64,000 bases of DNA, taken from the NCBI GenBank assembly GCA_030710605.1, contig CP092870.1:13825991-13889990 (forward strand), written 5' to 3'. Below are positions 11,150 to 22,121 of this stretch, in pieces. The DNA is from Cordylochernes scorpioides. Lineage: Eukaryota; Arthropoda; Arachnida; Pseudoscorpiones; Chernetidae. Position 1 is the first letter of the stretch. Every line of letters starts with the position of its first letter. The notes beneath the pieces were generated by a model. The model was given only the letters and a program-made list of their open reading frames with translations. It searched no databases and had not been told where the DNA came from. The position numbers and the translations under genes are program-made.

Positions 11150-14100
11150 TTACTTTGGCTTTATTCCCACGATGCTGAGGCTCTCCAGGTGTTTCTTCAT
11201 CTGGTCTCGGGATAGGTCCTTTGTGAAGATATCCGCCTCCAGGTCCTGAGATGGCTTGTACAGAAGGCAGATGTCTCTGGATTCAAAACAGTCTCTTAAG
11301 AAGTGGTACTTTCTGTTGATATGTCTACAGCGACTGCTTTGTTTAGGGCTGGAGATCCAGTTGATCAATGACTGACTGTCTGTATAGATCGCAGTTGGTT
11401 TTTCCATGAAATTCCATTCTTCCAGCTCTCGTAACAGGTTTATTATCCATTTGATCTGACAGCAGCTTTCACAAGCAGCTATCATTTCCGCTTCCATTGT
11501 GGAGAGGGCGACGAGTGGTTGTTTACTACTTTTCTAGTCTATAGTTGCTTCGCCGAGCTTCAATACATATCCGCCGTAGGATTTTCCGTCATGAGTGGTC
11601 GACCAGCTGGCATCGGCGTAGGACTTCAGGATTCCAGTCTTCCCTCTTTCAAATTTCACTCCTAGGTCAATTGTTCCTCGTAGGTATCTCATCACTCTTT
11701 TGATTGCTGTCCAGTGCATCTGTTTTGGTTGTCTGGAGTACTGTGAAAGTTTGCTAGTGATGTAAGCAATGTCGGGTCTGGTGTTAACAGCTAGAAACAT
11801 TAGCATTCCAAGGGCTTCCTGGTAAGTGTGCTGTTCACAATTGTCATCTTCAATATGATTATCCAAATTGATTTCTTTGGAACCTGGTGTTGAAACTTCC
11901 TTACAATTTTCCATTCCATATTTCTGCAATATTTGTTGTACATAGTGGCTTTGCTGTAGCGAAATTCCCTCCTTGTCTTGTATGATCTTGATTCCCAAAA
12001 ACATGCCTTTACATGTTACATCCTTTATTTCCAGGTGATGTCTCAATTTATTGATGAATCTGTTTGAGGTATCTTCAGAATCTGAGACAGTGATAAAGTC
12101 ATCAACATATATCCCTACATAGAAGTATTTGTCTTCATTCTTCCATTTAAATAGGCAAGGATCAGATTTAAGTTTTTCCAATCCACAGTCATGAAGTACT
12201 TGACTGAATTTCTCATACCACGATCTTCCGGATTGAGGTAGACCGTAAATACTTTTGTTGAGTTTGCAAACTTTGTTTCTGTCTTGGACAAATCCAGCAG
12301 GTTGTTCCATGAATATTGTATTTTCAATGTTTCCATTTAGATAGGCTGCTTTCACATCAAAAAGTTTAATGACTGAATCTTTTGTTGCTGCCATTGACAG
12401 AATAGTCCTGAGGGTGGCATTTTTAATTACAGGGCTGAAACTTTCGTTGTAATTTCTTCCTGGGATTTGGTTGTATCCCATTGCAACAAGTCTAGCTTTG
12501 TAAGTTTTGTTTTCTTGGTCTTTAGATATTTTGAACACCCATTTACTTTTGACAACTTTAGCGTTTACAGGTCTAGGTACCAGTTCCCATACTTGATGCG
12601 AGTACATGTTCTGTATTTCCTCAAGCATTGCGTTCTCCCAATGTTTCTTGTCTTCGCATGCGATGGCTTCATCATAGTCTTTCGGAATGGTTTCATTCGT
12701 AGTAGCCAGAACGTAGTCATCGAATCTTTTAGGTATTGTTCGAGTTCTTTGTGGTCTGTCTGATCCACTTGACTCTGTATGTCTGTTGATCATGGTATCT
12801 GGTGCTGGCTCTTCAATATCAACATCTGATAGAACATGATTGTTCAGTTGTTCATCCTCCTGAATGAAGAAATATGTGTCAGTGTCCGTATTATTATCAT
12901 TTTGTTTTTCTTCCGAGATGACATTATTGTTCTCTCTGAAGTGAATGTCTGCGGTTTCAAGAATGACTCTCGCTGTGATATCAAATACTCGATAAGCTCT
13001 TCTGCATCTTGAATAGCCTACAAATATACCTCTCTTAGATTTAGCTTCTAGTTTGTGTCTTTGATGATTCTCGAGTTTATAGAAGACTTCACAACCAAAT
13101 CTCATGATGTGAGAGACGGATGGCTTTTTACCTTTCCATTTTTCCATAGGGGTAGTGTCTGGGTCATTAGTTGTGGGAGTTAGATTGTACAGATATGCAG
13201 CTGTATTCACAGCTTCTGCCCAGAAGTGTAGGGGTAATTGGGAGTCTGCCAGAAGTGTTTGGCCTTTGTCTAATAGTGTTCTGTTAGCTCTTTCAACTCT
13301 CCCATTGCTTCTTGGGGTGTACGGTGTAGTTAGTTCATGTTTAATTCCTTTGGATTCTATGAAGGTTTCAAGGTTTTTATTGATAAATTCTGTTCCGTTA
13401 TCTGTTCTAAGTCGTTTTAGTTTTGAGTTTAGCTCGTTTTCTCTCTTTACAATAAACTTCTTCAAAACTTCTGCTGCTGAGAGTTTATCTTTGAGAAATT
13501 CTACAAATATTCTCCTAGAAAATCCATCTACGATGGTCAAGAAATATTTACTTCCGCCCAAGGAGTTTATTCTCATTGGACCACAGAGATCGACATAAAA
13601 GGCTTCAAAGGGGTAGCTTTCCTGATTGCCATCTGTGTGAACATAGGGTACTTTGGTCATTTTTCCCAATGAGCAAGCATCACATTGATCAAGGGTACCA
13701 TTTATAGAGTTCAAGCCTTTTAGAAGATTGTTCTTCAAAATCAGATCTAGTTTGTTGTCACTAGGATGTCCTAACCTTCTGTGCCATGCAGTCCTAGAAT
13801 TGTCCTTTGAAATCAAGCAATGTTCATTTGGAACATGAGTTGCTTCAGGTAAACGTGATAGGTTCAATGTGTACATGTTACCATCAAAGTTTCCTGTTCC
13901 TATTAGCTTGTCATCAGAAGAGTATATGTATGCTCCTTCAGAATTCAAAAGAACAGAGTTCCCTCTTCTTACTACGCTTGGAATGGACATTAGATTTCCT
14001 TTCAGGTGTGGTACATGGAGGACATTATGCAGGGTTACAGCGTTGTTAAGTTTGTCCTTACCTTGTACAGTAGCTTGGATTAATCCTGATGAGGCAGATT

Positions 14101-15103
14101 CGATGTGTCTCCCTTCTTCCGCCACTTGTATGCTTCTTCTCTCCTCCGTCTTGTGCTCGATCCAATCACCATGGGAAGTTATGTGGCTTGTGCACGCAGA
14201 ATCAATTATCCACACGTCCTGAGTTGTCGGGCGTTCCTCCCTTGTGCTTGCATGTAGTGCGTATTCTGAAGTGGAGTCTCTTCGTTGGGATGGTTCCTCC
14301 GTTCGTTCTTGGATTGCTGACCTGGCTGTGTCTTTGTTTTGTTTTGGTCCTTTATGGTAGTTCCTTGTACTGGCCATGTTATTTTTGTTTGTTGTATTCT
14401 TTTGATTTCCTTTGTTGTTAGGGTTGAACCAACAGTGTTTTTTGAAATGTCCTTTTCTTTTGAAAATGTAGCATGACTTTTCTTTGAATTGGTTGCTTGA
14501 TGATCTGAAAGCATTTTCATGATTTTTGCTTCTGTCCTGTCTTTTCTTCTCGAAATCCAGTAGAGTTTGTCTCAAGTCTGGTAAGGAGATTTCTCTGTTT
14601 ATTGACAGTGCTGCTGTGATCGTTTCAAAGTTAGGTGTGAGTCCTTCAACAATGTATCGTACAAGTTCTCTTTCTGTTACAGTCATTCCTAGCTGGGTGA
14701 TCTCTTGTGCCAGTTTCTGTGCTCGTACAATATACATGTTGACATTTTCATTTGGGTTCAATTTTAGTCTGGCTAGATCCAACATTAGGTCTATCCTTTT
14801 ATTTTCTAGAGATCCTTCAAACCTTTTCTTTATGTCGTACCAAATTCTTTTGGCTCTTTTATCGCCTCGAAAGATGATTGTTAAGTCATCCGAAAGTGAC
14901 AATATTATTAGGCTGTATGCTTCCCGATTCTTTTTCTTCCAAATATCATATTCTAGTTTATTTTTTGTAAAGTCTGGCTCGTCATTAACAATTACGTCCT
15001 CGAAGAGATCTTTTGAATCTAGAATTGCTTCCATTTTCATGGACCACGTGGTATAGTTGTTTTCTGTTAACTGTTCGATTTTTGCTAAGTTATGTGTATC
15101 CAT
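11150..15103 (-). pseudogene. Copia-1 Gag-Pol polyprotein with one amber codon
   Basis: A single 1318-codon frame, open except for one TAG at 11534-11536. Order: Gag (from residue 1), a zinc knuckle at 211-224 reading CYIFKRKGHFKKHC, whose second Cys is Phe; protease with Asp301 (WIIDSACTSH); integrase HHCC (WHRRLGH ... CDAC) and catalytic YVDLCGP, LRTDNGTEF and GRVERANRT; RT with YVDD (Asp1001-1002); RNase H. The TAG falls in RNase H where copia proteins usually have Trp, so TGG to TAG is the simple explanation. The frame then continues KSSKQPLVALSTMEAEM to 11150. Translational readthrough cannot be excluded. Annotated as broken because of the stop. Confidence 0.9.
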
Positions 15104-15226
15104 TTTTATTCAACTTTTTCTTTCTAAATTGGCGGTTAGTCCAATTATTTAATTTCTTTTTGATTTAAATGGATCAATTGGCGGTTAGTCCAATTCGCGC
15201 GCCCAAACCACGGTCAGCTACCAAAT

Positions 15227-15487
15227 TGATATAGGCTTAGCAAAATACGGTTATTCTTTTTGAGGATTTCTGGTTGTTTTTGTACTCACGTATGTTGTAG
15301 TTACGAGGACATCCCTTTAGATAAAAACATATATATATTTATTTAAGGAACGACTTGTTCCATTACATATATTGTTAAGACAAGTTAGCGGTAAACAATA
15401 ACAGCAAGGTTGAAGGTAGAAGTTGGAAGTTGCGTAATCGTAGTGACGTCAGCATCGATGATGATTAAAGTCAAAGTTTGCGTAACA
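15227..15487 (-). repeat. Copia-1 5' LTR and primer site
   Basis: 261 bp, same as the 3' LTR. Two bases inside it (15208-15224 on the minus strand) is TTGGTAGCTGACCGTGG, whose TGG start fits a tRNA-CCA primer-binding site; I could not match the tRNA with confidence. Between this site and the Gag ATG (15103) the leader repeats a TGGCGGTTAGTCCAATT-like unit twice. Confidence 0.9.
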
Positions 15488-15492
15488 TGTAT

Positions 15493-15834
15493 TATTATGT
15501 ATTCGCCAAGAAATAAGAAAAACACGATCTTTTGGGACAACCTTATATATGCCTTTTTAATTAAATATATATTTATATATTTTAAATTTATTTTGAAATG
15601 TTTTAATAGATACATATATTTTTATATTAATCTCTTAATGAATTATTATTGAATTATATTTTTTATGTACTTATTACAAATGCTTTAAAATATATGATAG
15701 TCCTCATTATTTTTCCTTTAATATTATAAGATATTTAACTTATTCTGATTGTAATTTTTTCAAATAATTTTTTCATGCACAAATTTCCCCTACCTACTCT
15801 GTATTTTAAATGATTTCAACTGTGATATTATAAC
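15493..15834. other. AT-rich spacer with R1-like fragment
   Basis: Contains an ATATATGCCTTTTTAATT block at about 15545-15562, which is the end block of repeat family R1. Otherwise unremarkable AT-rich sequence. Confidence 0.4.
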
Positions 15835-15950
15835 ACTATGCGGCGCTGAGTTTGTGTATACAAAAATTTAATGCTTTGATAAAGGTTGGTGCTCAGCCAG
15901 CCAAAATATTGACAAATAAATATTTTATTCGATCCAATATATGCCTTTTT
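15835..15950 (+). repeat. Repeat family R1, single copy
   Basis: Shares with the palindromic insertion at 3938-4253 the GGCGCTGAGTTTGT block, GATAAAGGTTGG ... CAGCC, AATATTG and the end block CCAATATATGCCTTTTTA. The stem is kept with a wobble pair (GGTTGG/CCAGCC). GAAA has become AAAA, so it is decayed. Confidence 0.65.
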
Positions 15951-15977
15951 ATTATCTAATATATATATATATATATA

Positions 15978-16698
15978 TGTGATATAGCGTTGTTGATCCT
16001 TATCTGTGATTAGGGATCCTGTCGACTATCTGTGATATTGTGTTGAGGTTTGGTAAGCCTTTTGTAGAATCCAGTCGACTCTCTGTAATAATGTAATAAT
16101 GTAGTAGTTTTACCCTGTTAGATGAATGCAGTGTGGCATGTTGGCTAGAAGCAGTCGTGCAGTCGTGGTTGTTGAGCGATGGGTGGTAAGGACACACACA
16201 AAACGAAGCGACACGTTGTAGAAGGTTCCTTGAATAGATAAAAAGCGAGCCAAAAGCTAAGATGGAGATTGAGAAGGTTTCTTACTGTTTTACATCGTCG
16301 ATGAGTTGGTGACAACCGGCGACAAGGGGTGACGCTGACCGGGACTCCTGGAACTGAACTAAAATGGCTGTTGCTACGCGGCCTTTTTATATGACCGCTC
16401 TGACTAAGAGAATTGGGTCATACACGTGTCACACGTGTCTCTGATACTCGAGAATGGCGTCAGGCTGTCGGCTAACAATCTATCTTTAGAAGTTACTTTG
16501 GGATCTCTCAATCTTGCTTTTAACTTGGCTTTTAATCTATTATATTTTATTTATTCATCCTCAGTACATTACATATGGTGGTGCAAGGAGACATGTCAAT
16601 TATGCGTATAATTAGTTAGTTTATAATTAGTTCTATATACAACATGACAAGCTTGTTATACGTATTACATAATATAGGGTTATTGGTTTAAATTATCA
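15978..16698 (-). repeat. Element B 3' LTR
   Basis: 721 bp. On the minus strand it starts TGATAATTTAAACC and ends ATATCACA. Near its end ATCACA-GATA or a close form recurs, once next to GTCGACAGGAT, so the LTR tail contains former ends and a primer-site copy. A TATA-like ATATAAAAAGG is at about 16385-16395. The LTR is bordered inside by CGGGGCCCATCTA, not by a polypurine tract. Confidence 0.93.
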
Positions 16699-18871
16699 TA
16701 GATGGGCCCCGGGAGTGAAAGGGTTTATCCGGGTTTAAGCGGGTAAAGCCTCTCTAACACAGGTAAGTAATTAAAATTTCTTTTAATTAATTAAAACTGT
16801 GAGGGTAAAGGGCTATACAAGATGTTTATTTGACTATATCTGAAAATTATAAAAATAAAACTTATGTTTAATTTAAAAGTTATGATATTCATTATAAAAG
16901 AGAACTGTAGATAAAACCTTTGTTTGCTAAAAAATAATGATGATGTTCTAAGAGATTGTTGGCGGGCGTTGGAAAGGGTTAGGGGTTGAAGAATATGCAA
17001 TTGTAAGTGTTGCACAGACAATCAAATACTGAGATCCAGGTGCAAAGCGAGGATATAGACTTGTGCGTCTTCCTAGGCAATGTTTCACCTGTGATCCTGT
17101 ATAAGGTTACAGTGCTTTGTCACAATTGTAGGGTTATTGGGTTGAAAAGTTGTTGAAGAAAAAGACTTAATATGATTGAAAGGGGTGGTAGAGCCATGCG
17201 ATAAGTAGAATTGTTGGAGCGACAGTAGGTTGTCTGACTTGACTTGAAATCAAAGGTTGTGGTCCGCTAGAGCTGAAAAAAAAATTGAAAATTGAAAAAA
17301 GTGAACGCCTTGTGCATGCGTTGGTGTTGTGCTCTGCGGATGATTGAAATAAACTTTTGAAACGTGTTCAGACCAAAAAGTCGAGACTTGTACTTCTGGG
17401 GAACTGTGTTTTCAAAGAGTTTGTTGAATTACGAAATCAAAAGAAAAATTGTCAAGCAGTACTGTCGTTTCTACTATGGTTCGAAGCAATGGCTGAAATA
17501 GGTAGTGAAAAAAAAAGTATAGGGAAGTAGTTAAAGAATATGATTGTTGAAAACGATTGTTGTAGATGCCCGATAGTTGATGATAAACATTGTCATATAA
17601 TAAAGTTATTTAAACAAAAATATAGTGAATAAAAAAAATAGAAATATGATTGCGGATAACAACAGTATAAGGGGATAAAATCAAACATGTAATATACAAA
17701 AGACATAATAATGAATTAGCATAATATAAAAGATATAATAATTAGAATTAGTAATATAAAAAAGATATAATAATGAATTAAAAATGATTATTGAAAGAAT
17801 TAACTGTTTTGCCATTGTTAAAATAAAGTTGTTAAAATAATGTTGGAATAAAAATTTGATTATAATTGAAAAGTAAAAAAAAATAAAAATAAAAATAATT
17901 ATTCAAGATTTTATACAAAAAAATATAATATAATTAAAGGTTATTAATGATTAGATAAACAAATGGAGCAAAAATTGTCTCTTTTGAAGAAAAGTTAAAA
18001 GAAAACAAAAAATATTCGTTCCTGAAAAAAAAAAAAGAAAGGAACATTTTCACACAATGTCTATGTGTAGGTCCAAGATTATTGGTGTCTTTAGTTTGAC
18101 CTATGGGGAGGCAATGTGGCCCTATGTCGCTTTGGTCCGGTCTGAGAAGTTGGTCTTTGCCAGATCTTCCTTATTATATTATGTGAGACCAGACGGGGAG
18201 CGATCTTGATCCCTAAAAATGATGTAGTATAGTGGAAGATGGGGACTTTTGGATACATGAAGTGTGTAATGCTTGTCTTAGGCGCTAAAAAGATTGCAGA
18301 GCGTTTTATGCTGTTTGGTCTGCAAAATTTTTAGGTGAGCCTACCCAAACGCCGGCTTGTTACGCTTGGGAAAAAAATCATTTAAACTATTAATTTAACA
18401 GATCCTTTTTCCATGTAACATTGCGTTACCTATGGAGAAATGAGAGGTTAAATTCTTTTTTTATTCCTAACGAATGAGCCGGTAATGTTGTGTTTGTTCA
18501 TATTAAAAGCGTACCCAAAAGTCATATAATTGAATGATTGTTCTTTTGCGTCAAAAAAAAATTCCACACTGGGCGTGCAAACAATGTAAAAGTTGTAAAA
18601 CACACGATGATAATTAAAGATATAAAGTTTATTGATATTTTTTTTCAATATTAAATTCAAATTAATAAGTGAATTGGGTAATTATTGGTAAGTCAATTAG
18701 TTTTAGGTGCTGCCGTCCATCCATTCTGCGAACTGGACCACGAGCTTCAAGTACAGGCGGACGGGAATTGGAGGTGTCATGTAACCTGCCGCCGCTGCAA
18801 CTGTTTATTGATGTTTGTGAGTCACCCTGCTGGCTATGGGAAAATCTCTCTACCTCCACTTGTTTCCTGAC
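16699..18871 (-). other. Element B long 3' non-coding region
   Basis: 2.17 kb, AT-rich, no long frame. Most of 16699-18010 and 18660-18760 is shared with elements D (42636-43960, 44065-44150) and E (inverse, about 53850-55164), so it is likely needed in cis. The part at 18060-18360 has no match in D. A 65-codon frame at 18662-18859 follows the pol stop; I do not consider it a gene. Confidence 0.6.
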
Positions 18872-21800
18872 CTAATTGAAAATACTGGGGTTTAAATGTA
18901 AAAAAGGCTGTGAGCTTGTAGGCGGTATAATTCGGAAATATTGTGTTTCAAAGATATCTGGAGTCAAATGATTGAATTCAATGAAATATACATCTTGAGG
19001 CAATCGCTGTGGGTATTGTACGAATCGGGGCTGTGGAGGTGTTATGTACAACACATCCTCTGTGTAATATTTTAATTTATTGACATGTATGGTGTCACTA
19101 TCTCTATTCAAGGGCTGATTTGGGCGATCAATTCGAACGACATTTGGTGAAATAATTTGAATTATTTTGTAGGGTCCAGTAAAATAGGGTGCTAATTTAC
19201 CTGTGTCGGGATGTCTGTAATTTTTTACCAAAACAAGGTCATTCTCTTCGAAATGTGGTGTTCTGTGCTGCTTATCAAATGTTTCTTTATCTTTTTTATG
19301 TTTATTTTGAGTACGAGAGCTTGCTATCTCTCGAGCTATATTTATCTCGGGATATGGGTTAAGATGAGTTCTTAGATCTGGGGGGATAACATTGAACATT
19401 AAGTAGGTAGGTGGAAAACTTGTGACAGAATGGGGTGTGTTATTGTACGTCTGAGTGACGCGTTTAACTAGTTGAGTCCAGGAAGCTTTCGGATTTTCTA
19501 GATAAGCTAGTCTGAGCTTGCCTGTAATGGTCGCATTTAAGCGTTCTATTAAACCGTTTGCTTGTGGATTATTGCTGGTAGTTAGAAGAGGTTGTATACC
19601 ATGCGTTATTAGAAATTTACGGAATTTTTCTGAGGTAAAAGCGGGGGCTCTGTCAGATAACAGACGTTTTGGAGATCCTTGCTGTAGTACAGTCTTGAGG
19701 GTTTGAATGTACGTTAGGGTACTGGTGGACTTTGATGGAAAGGTCCAAGCATATCGCGTTAAATGATCCACTATTACGTGTAGATAGGTCTTGGAGTGTC
19801 CATATTTCGAAAATCCAGCTATTGTATCTATAGAGATTAAGTCGAATGGTTGTTGAGGTGATGGAATTTGTCCGAGGGCACCATAGGGTTTACCTTTGGG
19901 CCTTTTAATGATTTGGCAGGTGTGACACGACCTGACAAATTTTTCTATAGATTTAGAGATACCTTTCCAGTAGTACTGGGTAGTAATTATGCGGGTCATC
20001 TGAGAGATGCCTGGGTGGTTATATTCTTGGTGAACTTTGTTCATGAGAGTATGTTGCAGGGTTTCGGGAATTATTATTTTAGTTACACCTTTTCGGGTAA
20101 TGGTATGTAAGCCGTTTGTATCAATGTTGAAGGGGGATGCTGTTGGTTGATGCTGTTTTATAATATCTGTACTGATAAATCCTACAAAGGGGTTTCTTGA
20201 GAGTAAATCTGCCTCATACTGTTGACTGCCTTTGATGTAGTGTATTTCGTAATTATAGGTAGATAGTCTCAGGCTCCATCTAAATAGTCGGCCTGACGGA
20301 TTTTTTATAGTTTTAAGCCATTGTAAAGCTTGGTGGTCTGTGTATATGGTGAATTTTATACCGGTGAGGTATATTCGGAATTTGTCTACACTTTCGACGA
20401 TGGCGAGGCACTCAAGTTCGGAAACGGTGTAGTTTCTCTCATGTGCCCTAAGGGCGCGGCTAAAATATTGCACAGGATGTATTTGTCCGTCTGGGTGTAC
20501 CTGTTTGAGTATACCGGCAATCCCTTGGGTGGATGCGTCGCAATAAAGGCGGCATGGTAAACCGACTTGATACAAGTGTAGTACTGGTTTACTGGTTAAA
20601 CTCTCTTTGAGAGTGATGAAAGCTTGTTGACAGTCTGTGTTCCAATTCCATTTTACATCCTTTTTAAGTAGTTTATTTAAAGGTGCTCGTAAGCGTGCAT
20701 AATCTGCTATAAACTTATTATAAACGTTTACTGCTCCTAAAAATGATTGTAGTGTTTTTTGATTGTTAGGTGGTTTTATTGCATTTATAGTATCAAGGTT
20801 GCGCGTCTGCGGTGCATAAGTACCTGCGGTAACAGTGTATCCTAAGAAATCTATTTTTGTTTTAAAAAATGAACATTTATTATAATTAAGTTTGATGTTT
20901 TCGTGTTGACACACTGTTAGAAATTGTTGTAGGTGTTGTAGATGATCCTCTAGGGTGTCAGAAAAAATAATGAAATCGTCGAAGTAATGGGTAACAAAAT
21001 TTAGTTTATATTTTTGCATGACCTGGTTTATGGCACGATGGTATATCTGTGGTGAATTTTTAAATCCGTAAGGAAGTCTACAAAATTCGTACTGACTATC
21101 TAACGTCACGAAAGCTAGTAGATTACGTGAGTTAGGTTCTATTTCCACTTGCCAATATGCGGATGCTATATCTACAGAAGAGTAATATTTGGCTTTTGAC
21201 AATTTGTCAAGAATGGTTTCTATTAAGGGTAAAGGATGTACGTCTGGCGCGATGATTTCATTAAGTTTTCTGTAATCAATACAGAAACGCTTCGTTTGGT
21301 CACGTTTGGTAACAAGCGTTATGGGACTGGCATAAGGTGAAACTGACGGGGCAATGATTCCATATTGGAGCATTTGTTCTATTTGGGTTTGTATTTCTTG
21401 TTGGTCGTGTAGTGGCACTCTATATGGGCGTAATGCTATTATTTTATCTGTGGTGGTATTGATTTTTACCGGTGGTATGTTCAATTTGGGCACATTGTAT
21501 TTATTAGTAGAGAACACTTGCGAGAATTCATATAGAATTCGGTGGAGTTCGTGTGGACAATGTTCTAACTGAGGTGCCGCATTAGAAGGTATAGAAATCT
21601 CAATATCATGGGTAGGAGATATAGGGGGTGAACATATAATTGGAGTAGAGTCCGCCACGTGTAAACAGGACTGGTGCGAGGGGAAAGTGGTAAACATATC
21701 AGTTTCCCTCGGTTGAGTGGAACATAAATCCTGTTTGCACTTGGTGAACTTATAGACATTCGTTGGGAGAGCATCATTATTTTGATAAATTTGGAGATTA

Positions 21801-22099
21801 TTAAAATCTATAATTAATTTAAATATTTTAAGGGTATTAATAGATAAAATACCAAAAGGTAGTGAGGCTTCTACTATAAAAAATTTTAGTTTTTGGGTGA
21901 GGTTACCGATTTTAAGTTTTAAAAAAATATATCCAAGGGTATTTACATTGTGTGCTATTGCATTTATAGTTAAACTGTACTGATGGATAATAATTTTATA
22001 GGGTAATCTATTTTCTATGGTTCTTAAAATATCTAAGTTAAGTAGGTTTATAGATGCTCCCGTGTCTATTAAAAAGGGCAAGTTTACATTTGGTGACAA
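18872..22099 (-). CDS. pol: Element B Pol polyprotein (PR-RT-RH-IN)
   Basis: 1075 codons counted from a TTG; the frame opens about 50 bases further upstream and overlaps the end of gag. Protease LIDTGAS has its Asp at 12. RT: LVTKRDQTKRFCIDYRKLN, then THYFDDFIIFSD with the catalytic pair at 374-375; the box is YFDD, where YVDD, YLDD or YIDD is usual. RNase H: LYCDAST ... TDHQALQWL. Integrase: zinc motif ending CHTC, catalytic Asp758 (SIDTIAGF), Asp816 (LLSDRAP) and Glu852 (GLIERLN), giving D,D(35)E, then a GPY/F module (APYFTGPYKI). No envelope gene follows. Pol lies +1 relative to gag, so expression likely needs a frameshift in the short overlap. Confidence 0.95.
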   Translation of the reverse strand: MSPNVNLPFLIDTGASINLLNLDILRTIENRLPYKIIIHQYSLTINAIAHNVNTLGYIFLKLKIGNLTQKLKFFIVEASLPFGILSINTLKIFKLIIDFNNLQIYQNNDALPTNVYKFTKCKQDLCSTQPRETDMFTTFPSHQSCLHVADSTPIICSPPISPTHDIEISIPSNAAPQLEHCPHELHRILYEFSQVFSTNKYNVPKLNIPPVKINTTTDKIIALRPYRVPLHDQQEIQTQIEQMLQYGIIAPSVSPYASPITLVTKRDQTKRFCIDYRKLNEIIAPDVHPLPLIETILDKLSKAKYYSSVDIASAYWQVEIEPNSRNLLAFVTLDSQYEFCRLPYGFKNSPQIYHRAINQVMQKYKLNFVTHYFDDFIIFSDTLEDHLQHLQQFLTVCQHENIKLNYNKCSFFKTKIDFLGYTVTAGTYAPQTRNLDTINAIKPPNNQKTLQSFLGAVNVYNKFIADYARLRAPLNKLLKKDVKWNWNTDCQQAFITLKESLTSKPVLHLYQVGLPCRLYCDASTQGIAGILKQVHPDGQIHPVQYFSRALRAHERNYTVSELECLAIVESVDKFRIYLTGIKFTIYTDHQALQWLKTIKNPSGRLFRWSLRLSTYNYEIHYIKGSQQYEADLLSRNPFVGFISTDIIKQHQPTASPFNIDTNGLHTITRKGVTKIIIPETLQHTLMNKVHQEYNHPGISQMTRIITTQYYWKGISKSIEKFVRSCHTCQIIKRPKGKPYGALGQIPSPQQPFDLISIDTIAGFSKYGHSKTYLHVIVDHLTRYAWTFPSKSTSTLTYIQTLKTVLQQGSPKRLLSDRAPAFTSEKFRKFLITHGIQPLLTTSNNPQANGLIERLNATITGKLRLAYLENPKASWTQLVKRVTQTYNNTPHSVTSFPPTYLMFNVIPPDLRTHLNPYPEINIAREIASSRTQNKHKKDKETFDKQHRTPHFEENDLVLVKNYRHPDTGKLAPYFTGPYKIIQIISPNVVRIDRPNQPLNRDSDTIHVNKLKYYTEDVLYITPPQPRFVQYPQRLPQDVYFIEFNHLTPDIFETQYFRIIPPTSSQPFLHLNPSIFN

Positions 22100-22121
22100 T
22101 TCAGTCCATATTATTAATCGT

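Larger units (their letters stand above)
10880..15487 (-). mobile_element. Copia-1, full-length Ty1/copia retrotransposon
   Basis: The element is 4608 bp, bounded by two 261-bp LTRs that appear identical and by a perfect 5-bp target duplication TGTAT (10875-10879 and 15488-15492). The 5' LTR is the right one. Internal order on the minus strand is primer site, one Gag-Pol frame, and a polypurine run (AAGGAGGGAA) next to the 3' LTR. Identical LTRs point to a recent insertion. The coding frame has one internal stop, so this copy may depend on others. Confidence 0.95.

Noticed and set aside
14526-15056. 176-codon plus frame in Copia-1
   Set aside because: Antisense to Gag, no recognisable domain, codon pattern explained by the coding strand.
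16000-16197. 65-codon frame repeated at 16000-16197 and 23221-23418
   Set aside because: It is repeated because it lies in the two LTRs of element B; the same is true of frames at 41983-42189/45790-45996 (D) and 51312-51515/55680-55883 (E).
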